DNA of 64,000 nt from Companilactobacillus formosensis (GTDB taxonomy: Bacteria > Bacillota > Bacilli > Lactobacillales > Lactobacillaceae), in contig NZ_BJDU01000001.1 in NCBI RefSeq assembly GCF_005405305.1, forward strand, positions 308,791 to 372,790. The letters are read 5' to 3'. Under the pieces are notes generated by a model. That model searched no databases. It had not been told where the DNA came from and saw only the letters and a program-made list of their open reading frames with translations. Shown piece after piece: positions 1 through 9,683 of this stretch (positions are counted from its first letter, which is position 1; each line of letters begins with the position of its first letter). The position numbers were made by a program, and so were the translations under genes.

Positions 1-27
1 ATCGTTGAAAAAGCAGTTAAGATCTAG
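1..27 (+). CDS. rpsQ: 30S ribosomal protein S17, C-terminal fragment
   Basis: Frame 1 encodes the last eight residues IVEKAVKI followed by TAG at 25-27. This hydrophobic and basic end resembles the S17 C-terminus, and rpsQ is the usual gene immediately before rplN in the spc operon. Only the tail lies in the window, so the call rests mainly on gene order. Confidence 0.7.
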   Translation: MVEKAVKI

Positions 28-56
28 ACTATAACGGATGAGAGGAGGGCCAAAAC

Positions 57-425
57 GTGATTCAACAAGAAAGTCGTCTAAAAGTTGCAGATAATTCTGG
101 AGCTCGTGAAATTCTAACTATTAAAGTACTTGGTGGTTCAAACCGTAAGATTGCTAACATCGGTGATATTATCGTTGCTACTGTCAAACAAGCAACACCA
201 GGTGGCGTTGTTAAAAAAGGTGATGTAGTTAAGGCAGTTATCGTAAGAACTGTTTCAGGTGCTCACCGTGCTGATGGTTCTTACATCAGATTTGACGAAA
301 ATGCTGCAGTTATTATTAATGCTGATAAAACACCTAGAGGAACTCGTATCTTTGGACCAGTTGCTCGTGAACTACGTGATAACGATTTTATGAAGATCGT
401 ATCTCTAGCACCAGAAGTGCTATAA
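57..425 (+). CDS. rplN: 50S ribosomal protein L14
   Basis: L14 is a 122-residue protein of the large subunit that contacts 16S rRNA helix 14 and forms part of an intersubunit bridge. The N-terminus [18 protein letters not shown] and the C-terminal [19 protein letters not shown] are characteristic, and the length is the family norm. Translation starts at GTG 57, preceded by a strong GAGGAGG at 42-48. It is the first complete gene of the spc operon here, followed 32 bp later by rplX. Confidence 0.97.
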   Translation: MIQQESRLKVADNSGAREILTIKVLGGSNRKIANIGDIIVATVKQATPGGVVKKGDVVKAVIVRTVSGAHRADGSYIRFDENAAVIINADKTPRGTRIFGPVARELRDNDFMKIVSLAPEVL

Positions 426-457
426 AAAGAACAATTAAATTCAGGAGGTGCTGAATA

Positions 458-700
458 GTGTTTGTAAAAACTGGAGACAATGTCAAAGTTATCGCTGGTG
501 ACGCTAAGGGTAAAACAGGAGTAGTTAAAAAAGCTATGCCTGCTGTAAACAAAGTTATCGTCGAAGGCGTAAACGTTGTAAAGAAACACTCTAAGCCAAC
601 TAACGCACAACCACAAGGTGGAATTGTTGACGTTGAAAGACCTATTAGCGCAACTAACGTTAAAGTTGTAAATAAGACAACTGATAAAGAAGATAAATAA
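458..700 (+). CDS. rplX: 50S ribosomal protein L24, short form
   Basis: L24 initiates large-subunit assembly and lies near the peptide exit tunnel. The KOW motif is clear ([19 protein letters not shown], residues about 3-21), as is the conserved block [18 protein letters not shown]. It starts at GTG 458 behind AGGAGGTG. The protein ends at residue 80 with an acidic and basic tail, about 20 residues shorter than the roughly 103-residue form of Bacillus. The usual C-terminal segment that carries the RVGYK motif is absent. The stop is followed at once by the rplE ribosome binding site, so this looks like a natural short form rather than a frameshift. Confidence 0.95.
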   Translation: MFVKTGDNVKVIAGDAKGKTGVVKKAMPAVNKVIVEGVNVVKKHSKPTNAQPQGGIVDVERPISATNVKVVNKTTDKEDK

Positions 701-716
701 GAAAGGAGAAAACTAA

Positions 717-1259
717 ATGGCTAACGCATTAAAAGAACAATATGTTAGTGAAATCACACCATCAATGATGAAGAAGTTCAACTATTCATCAATCATGGAA
801 ACACCTAAGATCGAAAAGATTGTTTTGAACATGGGTGTTGGTGATGCTATTGCTAACTCAAAGAATCTTGACGAAGCTGTTGAAGAACTAAGCTTGATTG
901 CTGGTCAAAAACCTTTGATCACAAAAGCTAAGAAATCAATCGCTGGTTTCAGACTTCGTGAAGGTATGTCAATCGGTGCTAAAGTTACTCTACGTGGCGA
1001 CCGCATGTATGACTTCCTTGACAAATTAATCAATATTGCTTTACCACGTGTTCGTGACTTCCGTGGTGTATCAACACGTTCATTCGATGGTCGTGGTAAC
1101 TATACACTAGGTATCAAAGAACAATTGGTTTTCCCAGAAATTGACTACGATAAGGTTAACAAGATTCGTGGATTGGACATCGTTATTGTTACAACAGCTA
1201 ACACAGATGAAGAATCACGTGAACTATTAACTCAAATCGGTATGCCATTCAAAAAATAA
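717..1259 (+). CDS. rplE: 50S ribosomal protein L5
   Basis: L5 binds 5S rRNA in the central protuberance and contacts P-site tRNA. The 180-residue length is typical. Conserved blocks are visible: [13 protein letters not shown] near residue 32, [16 protein letters not shown] near residue 68 and [16 protein letters not shown] near residue 115. The ATG start at 717 has GAAAGGAG upstream. It is co-transcribed in the spc operon with rplX before it and zinc-type rpsN after it. Confidence 0.97.
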   Translation: MANALKEQYVSEITPSMMKKFNYSSIMETPKIEKIVLNMGVGDAIANSKNLDEAVEELSLIAGQKPLITKAKKSIAGFRLREGMSIGAKVTLRGDRMYDFLDKLINIALPRVRDFRGVSTRSFDGRGNYTLGIKEQLVFPEIDYDKVNKIRGLDIVIVTTANTDEESRELLTQIGMPFKK

Positions 1260-1274
1260 TAGGAGGTAAATTCA

Positions 1275-1460
1275 TTGGCTAAGAAATCACAAATCGTACG
1301 TAATCATAGACCCGCAAAGTTCTCATCACAAGCTTATACACGTTGCGAACGCTGTGGACGTCCACATTCTGTATATCGTAAGTTCAAGCTTTGCCGACTT
1401 TGCCTTCGTCAATTGGCTCATGAAGGTCAAATCCCTGGTATGAAAAAAGCTAGCTGGTAA
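1275..1460 (+). CDS. rpsN: 30S ribosomal protein S14, zinc-binding type
   Basis: This is the short 61-residue S14 (rpsZ type) of the small-subunit head. A zinc ribbon is formed by Cys24, Cys27, Cys40 and Cys43 (CERC and CRLC). The C-terminal [11 protein letters not shown] is the family signature. Translation starts at TTG 1275 behind AGGAGG. A second S14 gene without any cysteine lies at 37873-38142, so this organism carries a zinc-dependent and zinc-independent pair. Confidence 0.97.
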   Translation: MAKKSQIVRNHRPAKFSSQAYTRCERCGRPHSVYRKFKLCRLCLRQLAHEGQIPGMKKASW

Positions 1461-1490
1461 AATTTTTAATTTAAAAAGGAGGCAAATCAA

Positions 1491-1889
1491 ATGGTCATGA
1501 CAGATCCTATTGCAGATTACTTAACACGTATTCGTAATGCAAACATGGTTAAACATGAATCTCTAGAAATTCCTGCTTCAAACATCAAGAAGAGTATGAC
1601 AGAGATTCTTAAGAATGAAGGATTTATCAAGGATTACGAAGTTGTTGAAGACAACAAACAAAACGTACTTCGTATTTTCTTGAAATATGGTAAAGATCAA
1701 CAACGCGTTATCTCAGGCTTGAAACGTATCTCAAGACCAGGTCTACGTAGTTATGTTGATTCAGATAACGTGCCAAAGGTTCTTAACGGATTAGGTATCG
1801 CTATTCTTTCAACTTCAAAAGGTGTTATTACTGACAAAGAAGCCCGCGCTCAACACGTTGGTGGAGAAGTAATCGCTTATATTTGGTAA
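1491..1889 (+). CDS. rpsH: 30S ribosomal protein S8
   Basis: S8 binds the central domain of 16S rRNA early in assembly, and in other bacteria it represses the spc operon. The sequence shows [15 protein letters not shown] at the start and the C-terminal [11 protein letters not shown] typical of S8, at the normal 132 residues. ATG 1491 has AAGGAGG eight bases upstream. The second in-frame ATG (1497) is less well spaced. Confidence 0.97.
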   Translation: MVMTDPIADYLTRIRNANMVKHESLEIPASNIKKSMTEILKNEGFIKDYEVVEDNKQNVLRIFLKYGKDQQRVISGLKRISRPGLRSYVDSDNVPKVLNGLGIAILSTSKGVITDKEARAQHVGGEVIAYIW

Positions 1890-1919
1890 TATACTTAAAA
1901 AGTAAGGAGGTGCACTAAT

Positions 1920-2450
1920 TTGAGTCGTATCGGTTTAAAAGTAATTGAAATACCAGCAGGTGTTACAATTACTCAAAAAGATGAAAACATTACTGTTAAA
2001 GGCCCTAAGGGTGAATTAACAAGACATTTTGATCCAAAAATCAAGTTAACTCTTGATGAAAAAGAAGCTAAGTTCACACGTGAAAGCGAAAATGATAAAG
2101 CTCTTCATGGAACAATGCGTTCTAACTTAAACAACATGATTATTGGTGTTACAGAAGGTTATGAAAAGAAGCTTGAACTAAGAGGTGTTGGTTACCGTGC
2201 ACAAGTTAAGAACAATCAACTAACACTTACTGTAGGTTATTCACATCCTGTTGTTATGGACACACCAGAAGGTATCAAAGTTGAATCACCTTCAAATACA
2301 GAAATTAACGTTTCAGGTATTAGTAAGCAAAAGGTCGGTCAATTTGCTGCTGAAATCCGCGATGTACGTTCTCCAGAACCTTATAAAGGTAAAGGTATTC
2401 GTTATGTTGGCGAATATGTACGTCGTAAAGAAGGTAAAACTGGTAAATAG
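1920..2450 (+). CDS. rplF: 50S ribosomal protein L6
   Basis: L6 has two tandem alpha/beta domains and lies near the factor-binding centre of the large subunit. Typical segments are [15 protein letters not shown] at the start, [18 protein letters not shown] near residue 77 and the C-terminal signature [22 protein letters not shown]. Length is the usual 176 residues. It starts at TTG 1920 behind AAGGAGGTG. Confidence 0.97.
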   Translation: MSRIGLKVIEIPAGVTITQKDENITVKGPKGELTRHFDPKIKLTLDEKEAKFTRESENDKALHGTMRSNLNNMIIGVTEGYEKKLELRGVGYRAQVKNNQLTLTVGYSHPVVMDTPEGIKVESPSNTEINVSGISKQKVGQFAAEIRDVRSPEPYKGKGIRYVGEYVRRKEGKTGK

Positions 2451-2475
2451 TAAATAAATCCATGAGGTGAAAATT

Positions 2476-2832
2476 GTGATAACAAAACCAGACAAAAACA
2501 AAGCACGTCAAAGACGTCAAAGACGCATCCGTGCCAAAATCTCTGGTACTGCTGAGCGCCCACGCTTAAACGTATTCCGTTCGAATAAAAACATTTACGC
2601 TCAATTAATTGATGACGTAAAGGGTGTAACGCTAGCAAGTGCCTCAACTCTTGATAAAGAAGTTAAAGACGGTTCAAAAGTTGAACAAGCTCAAGCTGTT
2701 GGTGCATTAATTGCACAAAGAGCACAAGAAGCAAAAATCAGTGACGTAGTATTTGATCGTGGCGGTTACCTATACCATGGTCGTGTACAAAGTCTTGCTG
2801 AAGCAGCTCGTGAAAATGGGCTAAAATTCTAG
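2476..2832 (+). CDS. rplR: 50S ribosomal protein L18
   Basis: L18 binds 5S rRNA with L5. I chose GTG 2476 ([17 protein letters not shown], 118 residues). The TGAGGTG at 2463-2469 is then correctly spaced, and the N-terminus matches the Bacillus MITK form. The longer frame from GTG 2467 would put the start codon inside the ribosome binding site. The family blocks [16 protein letters not shown] and [24 protein letters not shown] are clear. Confidence 0.96.
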   Translation: MITKPDKNKARQRRQRRIRAKISGTAERPRLNVFRSNKNIYAQLIDDVKGVTLASASTLDKEVKDGSKVEQAQAVGALIAQRAQEAKISDVVFDRGGYLYHGRVQSLAEAARENGLKF

Positions 2833-2850
2833 AAGGAGGAAACCAAATTT

Positions 2851-3351
2851 ATGACATATATCGATCCATCTCAATTAGAATTAGAAGATCGCGTTGTCTC
2901 AATCAACCGTGTTACTAAGGTTGTTAAAGGTGGACGCCGTCTACGTTTTGCTGCTATCGTAATCGTTGGTGACAAGAATGGTCACGTAGGTTTCGGTACT
3001 GGTAAAGCTCAAGAAGTTCCAGAAGCTATTCGTAAAGCTGTTGAAGATGCTAAGAAGAACCTAATCAGTGTTCCTATGGTTGGTTCAACAATTCCTCATG
3101 AAGTTATCGGTAACTTCGGTGCTGGTAAAATCTTGTTGAAACCTGCTGAAGAAGGTTCTGGTATTGCTGCTGGTGGTGCTGTTCGTGCCGTTATCGAATT
3201 ATCAGGTGTTGGTGATGTTACAAGTAAGTCACTAGGTAGAAATACACCTATCAACGTAATTCGTGCAACAATCGATGGACTAAAACAACTTAAGACTGCC
3301 GAAAGCGTATCTGAAATGCGCGGTATCTCAGCCCAAGAATTGCTTAACTAG
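2851..3351 (+). CDS. rpsE: 30S ribosomal protein S5
   Basis: S5 lies at the small-subunit decoding and mRNA-entry side and influences translational accuracy. It has the double-stranded RNA-binding N-domain (residues about 10-75, [16 protein letters not shown] and [18 protein letters not shown]) and a C-domain with [18 protein letters not shown]. Length is the family norm of 166 residues. ATG 2851 follows AGGAGGAAA. Confidence 0.97.
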   Translation: MTYIDPSQLELEDRVVSINRVTKVVKGGRRLRFAAIVIVGDKNGHVGFGTGKAQEVPEAIRKAVEDAKKNLISVPMVGSTIPHEVIGNFGAGKILLKPAEEGSGIAAGGAVRAVIELSGVGDVTSKSLGRNTPINVIRATIDGLKQLKTAESVSEMRGISAQELLN

Positions 3352-3368
3352 AAGAAAGGTGCGTAATG

Positions 3369-3554
3369 ATGGCTAAACTTAAAATTACTCTAATTAGAAG
3401 TGCAGCTCACCGCCTTCCTGCTCAACGTACAATTGTTAAAGAACTAGGACTCGCAAGAGTTTCAAGTTCAGTTGTTAAGCCGGATGATCCTGCAATTCGT
3501 GGTGCTGTACGAAAAATCGCTCACTTAGTAAGCGTTGAAGAAGTTAAAGATTAA
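3369..3554 (+). CDS. rpmD: 50S ribosomal protein L30
   Basis: L30 is a small large-subunit protein. The translation [15 protein letters not shown] and the later [14 protein letters not shown] are typical of its 60-residue bacterial form. Two ATGs are adjacent (3366 and 3369). I prefer 3369 because it gives the standard MAKLKI start and about seven bases from the GAAAGGTG ribosome binding site. Confidence 0.95.
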   Translation: MAKLKITLIRSAAHRLPAQRTIVKELGLARVSSSVVKPDDPAIRGAVRKIAHLVSVEEVKD

Positions 3555-3584
3555 TAAATTTACAAAAGATTAGGAGGTGCAATA

Positions 3585-4025
3585 ATGGAACTAAACGAAC
3601 TTAAGCCAAGTGCAGGCTCAAGACATGCTAGAAAGCGTCTAGGTCGTGGTACTTCAAGTGGTACAGGTAAAACTGCTGGTCGTGGTCAAAAAGGTCAATT
3701 AGCTAGATCAGGTGGTAAGACACGTGTAGGTTTTGAAGGTGGACAAATGCCATACTTCCGTCGTATGCCAAAACGTGGATTCAATAACATCAACCGTAAG
3801 GAATATGCTATTGTAAACCTAAGTGATTTAAGTAAGTTTAATGATGGTGCTGAAGTAAATGCTGAAACATTGAAGGCAGCCGGAATCATTAAAAAACAAT
3901 ATAATGGTGTTAAGTTGCTTGCTAACGGTGAGGTTAGTGCTAAATTAACTGTTAAAGTTGCTAAGAGTTCAGCCGCAGCTACTAAAGCAATTGAAGCCGC
4001 TGGTGGCACTGTAGAGGTGATCTAA
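3585..4025 (+). CDS. rplO: 50S ribosomal protein L15
   Basis: L15 is a late-assembly protein with a long extended glycine- and arginine-rich N-terminus (residues about 10-55: [20 protein letters not shown], then [15 protein letters not shown]). The C-domain is globular, at 146 residues overall. The TAA stop shares its last A with the ATG of secY (TAATG), so the two are translationally coupled. Confidence 0.97.
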   Translation: MELNELKPSAGSRHARKRLGRGTSSGTGKTAGRGQKGQLARSGGKTRVGFEGGQMPYFRRMPKRGFNNINRKEYAIVNLSDLSKFNDGAEVNAETLKAAGIIKKQYNGVKLLANGEVSAKLTVKVAKSSAAATKAIEAAGGTVEVI

Positions 4026-5320
4026 TGCTTAGAACTATCAGAGATGCTCTAAAGGTTAAAGAAATCCGTAAAAAGATTCTCTTTACCTTGATGTTACTTG
4101 TTATATATCGTTTGGGATCACAAATCACAGTGCCTGGCGTTAATGCTGCGGCAATGGATAAAGTTGGTTCTACAGGGTTAGTTCCACTATTGGATACTGT
4201 AACCGGTGGTGGTCTTTCAAACTACTCTATTTTCTCAATGGGTGTTTCACCATTCATCACGGCTCAAATCGTTGTTCAACTTTTACAAATGGATATCATT
4301 CCAAAATTTGTTGAGTGGAGCAAACAAGGTGAGGTAGGTCGTAGAAAGTTAAATCAAGTAACGAGATATTTGACGATTGTTTTAGGTTTTGTTCAGTCAA
4401 TCGGTATTACTGCCGGTTTTAACCAATTAAGTGGGTTAGGGTTAGTTAAATCACCTAACATGAAAGCTTTCATTACAATTGGGATCATCTTAACTGGTGG
4501 TACAATGCTTCTTACTTGGATTGGTGAGCAGATTACCGATAAAGGTTTAGGTAATGGAGTTTCAGTAATTATCTTCGCTGGTATTATTGCTAGATTCCCT
4601 AATGGAGTTCAACAAATTTACCGTGATTATATTACTAATTCTAGCTCAGCAGATCTTGCTAAAAACATTGGATTCTTAGTTGGTCTTGTGATCATCATCT
4701 TGATTGTTGTACAGTTCGTTACTTATGTTCAACAAGCAAGTAGAAGAATTCCAATTCAATATACAAGACGTGCTGCAGGTAGTGGTAGTGAAAGTTTCCT
4801 ACCATTGAAGGTTAACGTTGCTGGTGTTATTCCTGTTATCTTTGCTAGTTCATTTATTGTTACACCACAAACTATTTTGATGGCGTTCCAAGCAAATCAC
4901 AGTGGAGATCAATGGTATCAAGTATTAACAGAAATATTCAGTATGCAGACTACAACAGGTTCGATAATTTATACATTGTTGATTGTATTATTTACATTCT
5001 TCTATGCATTTGTTCAAGTAAATCCTGAGAAGCTTGCAGAAAACCTACAAAAACAAGGGGCTTATATCCCTGGTGTTTGGCCTGGTAATGAAACAATTAA
5101 ATTCATGTCAGGTGTATTAATGAGACTATCAACTGTCGGAGCTGCGTTCCTAGGTTTGGTTTCATTACTTCCATTACTAGCTGCTAACTTATTTAATTTA
5201 CCTCAATCCATCGGATTAGGTGGTACGAGTTTATTGATTATTGTTGGTGTTGCTTTGGAAATGGATCGTCAATTACGTGGTCTTTTGATGAAGCGTGAAT
5301 ACGTTGGATTTATTAGATAA
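4025..5320 (+). CDS. secY: Preprotein translocase channel subunit SecY
   Basis: SecY is the channel of the general secretion pathway in the cytoplasmic membrane, working with SecE, SecG and SecA. The 431-residue sequence has the expected series of about ten hydrophobic segments, the plug and TM2 region with [17 protein letters not shown], and the cytosolic loop before TM5 with [14 protein letters not shown]. The start overlaps the rplO stop by one base. Its place between rplO and adk is the standard Firmicutes order. Confidence 0.97.
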   Translation: MLRTIRDALKVKEIRKKILFTLMLLVIYRLGSQITVPGVNAAAMDKVGSTGLVPLLDTVTGGGLSNYSIFSMGVSPFITAQIVVQLLQMDIIPKFVEWSKQGEVGRRKLNQVTRYLTIVLGFVQSIGITAGFNQLSGLGLVKSPNMKAFITIGIILTGGTMLLTWIGEQITDKGLGNGVSVIIFAGIIARFPNGVQQIYRDYITNSSSADLAKNIGFLVGLVIIILIVVQFVTYVQQASRRIPIQYTRRAAGSGSESFLPLKVNVAGVIPVIFASSFIVTPQTILMAFQANHSGDQWYQVLTEIFSMQTTTGSIIYTLLIVLFTFFYAFVQVNPEKLAENLQKQGAYIPGVWPGNETIKFMSGVLMRLSTVGAAFLGLVSLLPLLAANLFNLPQSIGLGGTSLLIIVGVALEMDRQLRGLLMKREYVGFIR

Positions 5321-5334
5321 TTGGAGATGTGACA

Positions 5335-5988
5335 ATGAATATTGTATTGATGGGATTACCTGGTGCTGGTAAAGGTACTCAAGCTGAAAAGATTGTTGAA
5401 GATTTTAAAGTTGTTCATATTTCAACTGGTGACATGTTTAGAGCAGCCATGGCTAATAAGACAGAAATTGGCTTAAAGGCTAAAGGGTTCATCGACAAAG
5501 GTGAACTTGTTCCAGATGATGTTACCGAAGGTATCGTTCAAGAACGTTTATCTGAAGAAGATGTTCAAAAAGACGGATATATGTTAGATGGATTTCCGAG
5601 AACTCTTGAACAGGCTAACGCTTTACAGACAATTGCAAAGAATGTAAACAAACCAATAGATGCTGTCATCTATATTGATGTAAAGCCTGAAACATTAGTT
5701 GATCGCTTATCTGGAAGATATATTTGTTCTAATTGTGGAGCAACTTATCATAAAGTATACAATCCTACTAAGGTTGAAGGAACATGTGACGTTTGTGGCG
5801 GACATGATTTCTATCAACGTGAGGATGACAAACCAGAAACAGTTAAGAATAGATTGAAAGTTAATATTGAAATGAATACACCATTAATTGATTTTTATGA
5901 CAAGCTAAACTTGTTGTACAAGATCAATGGTGAACAAGAAATAGATGAAGTTTATAACGAAGTTAAGAAAGTTTTACAAAACTTGTAA
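5335..5988 (+). CDS. adk: Adenylate kinase, zinc-binding LID type
   Basis: Interconverts ATP plus AMP and two ADP in the cytosol. The P-loop GLPGAGKGT spans residues 7-15, and the motifs DGFPRT and the AMP-binding STGDMFR are present. The LID domain carries a structural zinc site from Cys131, Cys134, Cys151 and Cys154, as in Gram-positive adenylate kinases. I start at ATG 5335 (217 residues), eight bases after TTGGAG, not at GTG 5329, which would give a non-conserved MTM extension. Confidence 0.97.
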   Translation: MNIVLMGLPGAGKGTQAEKIVEDFKVVHISTGDMFRAAMANKTEIGLKAKGFIDKGELVPDDVTEGIVQERLSEEDVQKDGYMLDGFPRTLEQANALQTIAKNVNKPIDAVIYIDVKPETLVDRLSGRYICSNCGATYHKVYNPTKVEGTCDVCGGHDFYQREDDKPETVKNRLKVNIEMNTPLIDFYDKLNLLYKINGEQEIDEVYNEVKKVLQNL

Positions 5989-6006
5989 GACTTTTTGCTT
6001 TGAATG

Positions 6007-6035
6007 TTTACATGTACGGAAAATTATTGTATAAT
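6007..6035 (+). promoter_or_regulatory. Sigma-A-like promoter before infA
   Basis: TTTACA at 6007-6012 and a perfect TATAAT at 6030-6035 are separated by 17 bases in the 95-base adk-infA gap. This suggests the distal part of the operon (infA-rpmJ-rpsM-rpsK-rpoA-rplQ) can also be transcribed independently. The assignment rests on consensus match only. Confidence 0.75.
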
Positions 6036-6083
6036 TCGCCAGTATATGCAGAATAATTTCATCCCGTATGGAGGTTAATATCT

Positions 6084-6302
6084 TTGGCAAAAGAAGATGT
6101 CATTGAAGTAGAAGGTACAATTTCAGAAACATTGCCTAATGCAATGTTTAAGGTAAAGCTTGAAAATGGAGCTACAGTTCTAGCCCATGTGTCAGGTAAA
6201 ATCCGTATGCACTATATTAGAATTTTACCCGGTGACAAGGTTACCGTGGAATTATCCCCTTATGATTTAACCAAGGGAAGAATTACATATAGATATAGAT
6301 AA
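6084..6302 (+). CDS. infA: Translation initiation factor IF-1
   Basis: IF-1 binds the A site of the 30S subunit during initiation. It is a single S1/OB-fold protein of 72 residues, with [13 protein letters not shown] at the start and [19 protein letters not shown] in the core. It starts at TTG 6084 after TGGAGG. It follows the predicted promoter and precedes rpmJ by 32 bases. Confidence 0.97.
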   Translation: MAKEDVIEVEGTISETLPNAMFKVKLENGATVLAHVSGKIRMHYIRILPGDKVTVELSPYDLTKGRITYRYR

Positions 6303-6334
6303 TAAGTTTTTTAATGGAATGGAGGTTCCACAAT

Positions 6335-6451
6335 ATGAAAGTAAGACCATCCGTTAAACCTATGTGCGAACACTGTAAAGTAATCAAGAGACGCGGTCGC
6401 GTCATGGTAATTTGCTCTGCAGATCCAAAGCACAAACAAAGACAAGGATAA
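6335..6451 (+). CDS. rpmJ: 50S ribosomal protein L36, zinc-binding type
   Basis: A 38-residue protein beginning [20 protein letters not shown] and ending with KHKQRQG. Cys11, Cys14, Cys27 and His33 form the zinc site of the C+ type L36. ATG 6335 follows TGGAGG. The gene lies in its standard place between infA and rpsM. Confidence 0.97.
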   Translation: MKVRPSVKPMCEHCKVIKRRGRVMVICSADPKHKQRQG

Positions 6452-6474
6452 TTTAATAGGAGGTGCATTGATTA

Positions 6475-6840
6475 ATGGCTCGTATAGCAGGTGTAGATTT
6501 ACCTCGTGATAAGAGAATCGTTATTGCCCTAACATACATTTTTGGTATCGGTAATACAACAGCTCAAAAATTGCTTAAAGATGCCGGCGTATCAGAAGAC
6601 ATCCGTACTAGAGACTTAACTCCTGATCAAGAAGATAAGATTCGTGCAGAAGTTGATAAGGTACGTGTTGAAGGTGACTTACGTCGTGAAGTAAGCATGA
6701 ATATCAAGAGACTACAAGAAATTGGCTCATATCGTGGTATGAGACATCGTCGTGGTTTGCCAGTAAGAGGACAAAACACAAAGAATAACGCAAGAACTCG
6801 TAAGGGTAAGAAGACTACCATTGCAGGTAAGAAGAAGTAA
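6475..6840 (+). CDS. rpsM: 30S ribosomal protein S13
   Basis: S13 is a small-subunit head protein that contacts the P-site tRNA and bridges to the 50S subunit. The start [21 protein letters not shown], a helix-two-turn-helix core and the C-terminal [18 protein letters not shown] extension are diagnostic, at 121 residues. ATG 6475 follows AGGAGGTGC. Confidence 0.97.
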   Translation: MARIAGVDLPRDKRIVIALTYIFGIGNTTAQKLLKDAGVSEDIRTRDLTPDQEDKIRAEVDKVRVEGDLRREVSMNIKRLQEIGSYRGMRHRRGLPVRGQNTKNNARTRKGKKTTIAGKKK

Positions 6841-6861
6841 TAATAAGATAGGAGGTTAATC

Positions 6862-7248
6862 ATGGCACAAAATAAAGGTCGTAAACGCCGTACTAAAAAG
6901 CATATTGAATCTGGCGTGGCACACATCCACTCAACATTCAATAACACACTTGTTATGATCACTGATGTTAACGGTAATGCCGTTTCATGGTCATCAGCTG
7001 GTGCATTAGGATTCAAGGGTAGTCGTAAATCAACACCATTTGCTGCACAAATGGCTGGAGAAGCTGCTGCTAAGGAATCAATGGAACATGGTATGAAAAC
7101 AGTTGAAGTAGCTGTTAAGGGACCAGGCTCTGGTCGTGAAGCTGCAATCCGTTCACTACAAGCTACTGGTTTGGAAATTACTGCTATTCGTGATGTTACA
7201 CCAGTTCCTCACAATGGTTCTCGTCCTCCAAAGCGTCGTCGTGTATAG
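6862..7248 (+). CDS. rpsK: 30S ribosomal protein S11
   Basis: S11 lies on the platform of the small subunit near the mRNA exit site. The segments [33 protein letters not shown] and the C-terminal [15 protein letters not shown] are the family signature, at 128 residues. ATG 6862 follows AGGAGG. A 63-base gap to rpoA follows, in which I see no clear regulatory element. Confidence 0.97.
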   Translation: MAQNKGRKRRTKKHIESGVAHIHSTFNNTLVMITDVNGNAVSWSSAGALGFKGSRKSTPFAAQMAGEAAAKESMEHGMKTVEVAVKGPGSGREAAIRSLQATGLEITAIRDVTPVPHNGSRPPKRRRV

Positions 7249-7311
7249 AATGGTTGTATACCCATATGAACTACGCTACACACATTTCGTTTTGAAAGGG
7301 GAACTAACCGA

Positions 7312-8250
7312 ATGATCGAATTTGAAAAGCCAGCTATTACTTCTGTTGAAGAAAGCAGTAGTTATGGTAAATATATTATAGAACCGCTTGAAAGAGGTTA
7401 TGGTACAACTTTAGGTAATTCATTACGTAGAGTATTGTTAGCATCACTTCCAGGTACAGCGGTATCTGATATTCAAATAGATGGTGTATTGCATGAATTC
7501 TCAGCTATTGATGGCGTAATTGAAGACGTTACACAAATCGTGCTTAACGTGAAGAAGTTAAAGCTTAAGTCTTATGCTGAAGACAGCTTAAAAGCTGAAG
7601 TTGACATTGTTGGCCCAGCTACTGTTACAGCTAAAGATATCAAGGCTGACGATGACTTGGAAATCCTCGATCCAGAACAATTTATTTGTACTGTTGCTGA
7701 GGGTGGACACTTCCACATGCAAATGACAATTAAAAATGGTCGTGGATATACTCCTGCAGAACAAAATAAGACGGACGAAACACCTATTGGTGTTCTTCCA
7801 GTTGACTCTATTTTTACACCTGTAGAAAAAGTTAACTATCAAGTTGAAAACACTCGTGTGGGTAAGAGAAACGACTTCGACAAATTAACAATCGATATCT
7901 GGACAAATGGTTCAATTGGACCACGCGAAGCTATTAGTTTGTCAGCCAAGATCCTTACAGAACATCTAAACAGTTTTGTAAATCTTACTGAAGAAGCTAA
8001 GAGTGCTGACATGATGATTGAAAAAGAGGAAACTCAAAAAGAGAAGAAACTTGAAATGACTATTGAAGAACTTGACTTGTCAGTTCGTTCATATAATTGT
8101 TTGAAGCGTGCCGGTATTAATACTGTGCAAGAGCTTACTGAAAAATCCGAAGCAGATATGATGCGTGTCCGTAATCTTGGACGCAAGTCACTTGTCGAGG
8201 TTAAAGAAAAGCTTGCTGATCTTGGATTGTCATTGAAGCAAGAAGACTAA
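7312..8250 (+). CDS. rpoA: RNA polymerase alpha subunit
   Basis: Dimerises to scaffold RNA polymerase assembly and binds UP elements and activators through its C-terminal domain. The N-terminal domain (residues about 1-230) contains the assembly motif [21 protein letters not shown] linker rich in E and K follows near residue 240. The C-terminal domain (about 248-312) carries two helix-hairpin-helix-like stretches, with [11 protein letters not shown] and [15 protein letters not shown]. Length is normal at 312 residues. Confidence 0.98.
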   Translation: MIEFEKPAITSVEESSSYGKYIIEPLERGYGTTLGNSLRRVLLASLPGTAVSDIQIDGVLHEFSAIDGVIEDVTQIVLNVKKLKLKSYAEDSLKAEVDIVGPATVTAKDIKADDDLEILDPEQFICTVAEGGHFHMQMTIKNGRGYTPAEQNKTDETPIGVLPVDSIFTPVEKVNYQVENTRVGKRNDFDKLTIDIWTNGSIGPREAISLSAKILTEHLNSFVNLTEEAKSADMMIEKEETQKEKKLEMTIEELDLSVRSYNCLKRAGINTVQELTEKSEADMMRVRNLGRKSLVEVKEKLADLGLSLKQED

Positions 8251-8280
8251 TACTATCAAATTCAAACAGGAGGTATAGAC

Positions 8281-8661
8281 ATGGGCTACCGTAAATTAGG
8301 ACGTAACAGTTCACAAAGAAAAGCTATGTTACGCGATTTAACTACTGATTTAATCATTAATGAACACATTGTTACTACTGAAACACGTGCTAAAGAAATC
8401 AGTCGTACAACAGAAAAAATGATAACCTTAGGTAAACGCGGTGATTTGCACGCTCGTCGTCAAGCTGCTGCTTATGTTAGAAACGAAGTTGCTAACATTA
8501 CAGAAGATGATGATGCAGTTATTGTACAATCAGCTCTTCAAAAACTTTTCAGTGATATTGCACCTCGTTACAAAGAACGTAATGGTGGATACACACGTAT
8601 CTTGAAGACAACTCCACGTCGTGGAGATGCTGCACCAATGGTTGTTATTGAATTAGTTTAA
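8281..8661 (+). CDS. rplQ: 50S ribosomal protein L17
   Basis: L17 lies near the exit tunnel. [20 protein letters not shown] at the start and the C-terminal [19 protein letters not shown] are diagnostic, at 126 residues. It is the last gene of the alpha operon. A structured RNA element begins about 30 bases after its stop. Confidence 0.97.
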   Translation: MGYRKLGRNSSQRKAMLRDLTTDLIINEHIVTTETRAKEISRTTEKMITLGKRGDLHARRQAAAYVRNEVANITEDDDAVIVQSALQKLFSDIAPRYKERNGGYTRILKTTPRRGDAAPMVVIELV

Positions 8662-8689
8662 TAATAATTGTTTATTAATATTTAAAAAA

Positions 8690-8797
8690 TCAGTCATTCT
8701 GATGAATTAGTGAGTGTTAAGATGATGGCCTTCGGGCTAAGTCTATCTCTGAGATCTCTTTAAAAGGGGACACTAATTTGTCGAATGATTTTTTTTT
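8690..8797 (+). ncRNA. L17 downstream element candidate with intrinsic terminator
   Basis: The bases after rplQ fold into a long outer stem. The left arm, about 8692-8717 (AGTCATTCTGATGAATTAGT), pairs imperfectly with the right arm 8770-8788 (ACTAATTTGTCGAATGATT), and a U-run follows at 8789-8797. Inside is a GGCC-UUCG-GGCU hairpin near 8727-8738 and further short pairing (CTGAGATCTC). A conserved RNA motif called the L17 downstream element is known from the 3' end of rplQ transcripts in lactic acid bacteria and Listeria. Position and architecture fit it. The U-run suggests it also ends the operon transcript. Confidence 0.7.
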
Positions 8798-8849
8798 ACA
8801 TAAATTTTGGTATTATAAATGTATGTCACACGGTTAGGGAGATAACGCT

Positions 8850-9683
8850 GTGGAAAAAATCATATCAATAAAGAATTTAACGTATACTTACCCCGATTCA
8901 AAAGTACCGGCTATCAATGATTTGTCATTAGATATTTACAAGAATGAATGGCTCTCAATTGTGGGGAAAAATGGGAGTGGTAAGTCAACTTTGACCAAAT
9001 TGATTGATGGCTTGATTGAAGCAGATTCCGGAACGATTGCTGTCGATGGGGAAATTATCAATGAAGAGAATATTTGGGATGCCAGAACTAAAATTGGAAT
9101 CATATTCCAAAATCCTGATCATCAATTCGTTGGAGCAACGGTGGAAGATGATGTAGCCTTTGGACTTGAAAATCAAGGCATGCCTCGAGAACAAATGGTT
9201 AAAGAAATCGATCGAGCATTAGAGCTAGTTAAGATGTCAGATTTCAAAACACGTGATCCACAGTCATTATCTGGTGGTCAAAAGCAGCGTGTTGCCATTG
9301 CGGGAGTATTAGCGACTAAACCACAGATCGTCATTATGGATGAGTCTACTAGTATGTTGGATCCTGATGGTAGAAAAACAGTTCTTAACTTAGTTCAAAA
9401 ATTACGTCGAGAGCAAGATTTGACGATTATTTCTATTACGCATGATATTGAAGAGACTGAATTGTCACAAAGAATCGTGGTTATCAACGATGGAAAAATT
9501 GTTCAAGAAGGGGCACCAGCATCTATTTATGATATTGGCCCTAATTTGACTAAATTTGGACTTGAGGAGCCATTTTCAAGTCAATTAGTACAAACACTAA
9601 GGGACAGTGTAAAGTTGCCTGAAGGTTATTTAAGCGAAGAGGAGTTGAAGGAACAACTATGGAAATTACATTCGAACATGTAA
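8850..9683 (+). CDS. ecfA1: ECF transporter ATPase A1
   Basis: One of the two ATPases of the energy-coupling factor module shared by many vitamin and cofactor S-components. Visible motifs are Walker A GKNGSGKST (about 39-47), the Q-loop in IIFQNPDHQFVGATVEDDVAFG, the signature LSGGQKQR and Walker B VIMDESTSMLD. GTG 8850 follows TTAGGGAGA. Its end overlaps ecfA2 by 25 bases. No substrate-binding S subunit lies nearby, as expected for the group II shared module. Confidence 0.95.
   Translation: MEKIISIKNLTYTYPDSKVPAINDLSLDIYKNEWLSIVGKNGSGKSTLTKLIDGLIEADSGTIAVDGEIINEENIWDARTKIGIIFQNPDHQFVGATVEDDVAFGLENQGMPREQMVKEIDRALELVKMSDFKTRDPQSLSGGQKQRVAIAGVLATKPQIVIMDESTSMLDPDGRKTVLNLVQKLRREQDLTIISITHDIEETELSQRIVVINDGKIVQEGAPASIYDIGPNLTKFGLEEPFSSQLVQTLRDSVKLPEGYLSEEELKEQLWKLHSNM

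Noticed and set aside
281-616. Open frame antisense to rplN and rplX
   Set aside because: It lies opposite two well-supported ribosomal genes, has no ribosome binding site and its protein shows no family feature.
7249-7311. Internal promoter before rpoA
   Set aside because: A TTGTAT is present, but no -10 element stands at suitable distance; the genes are most simply co-transcribed.
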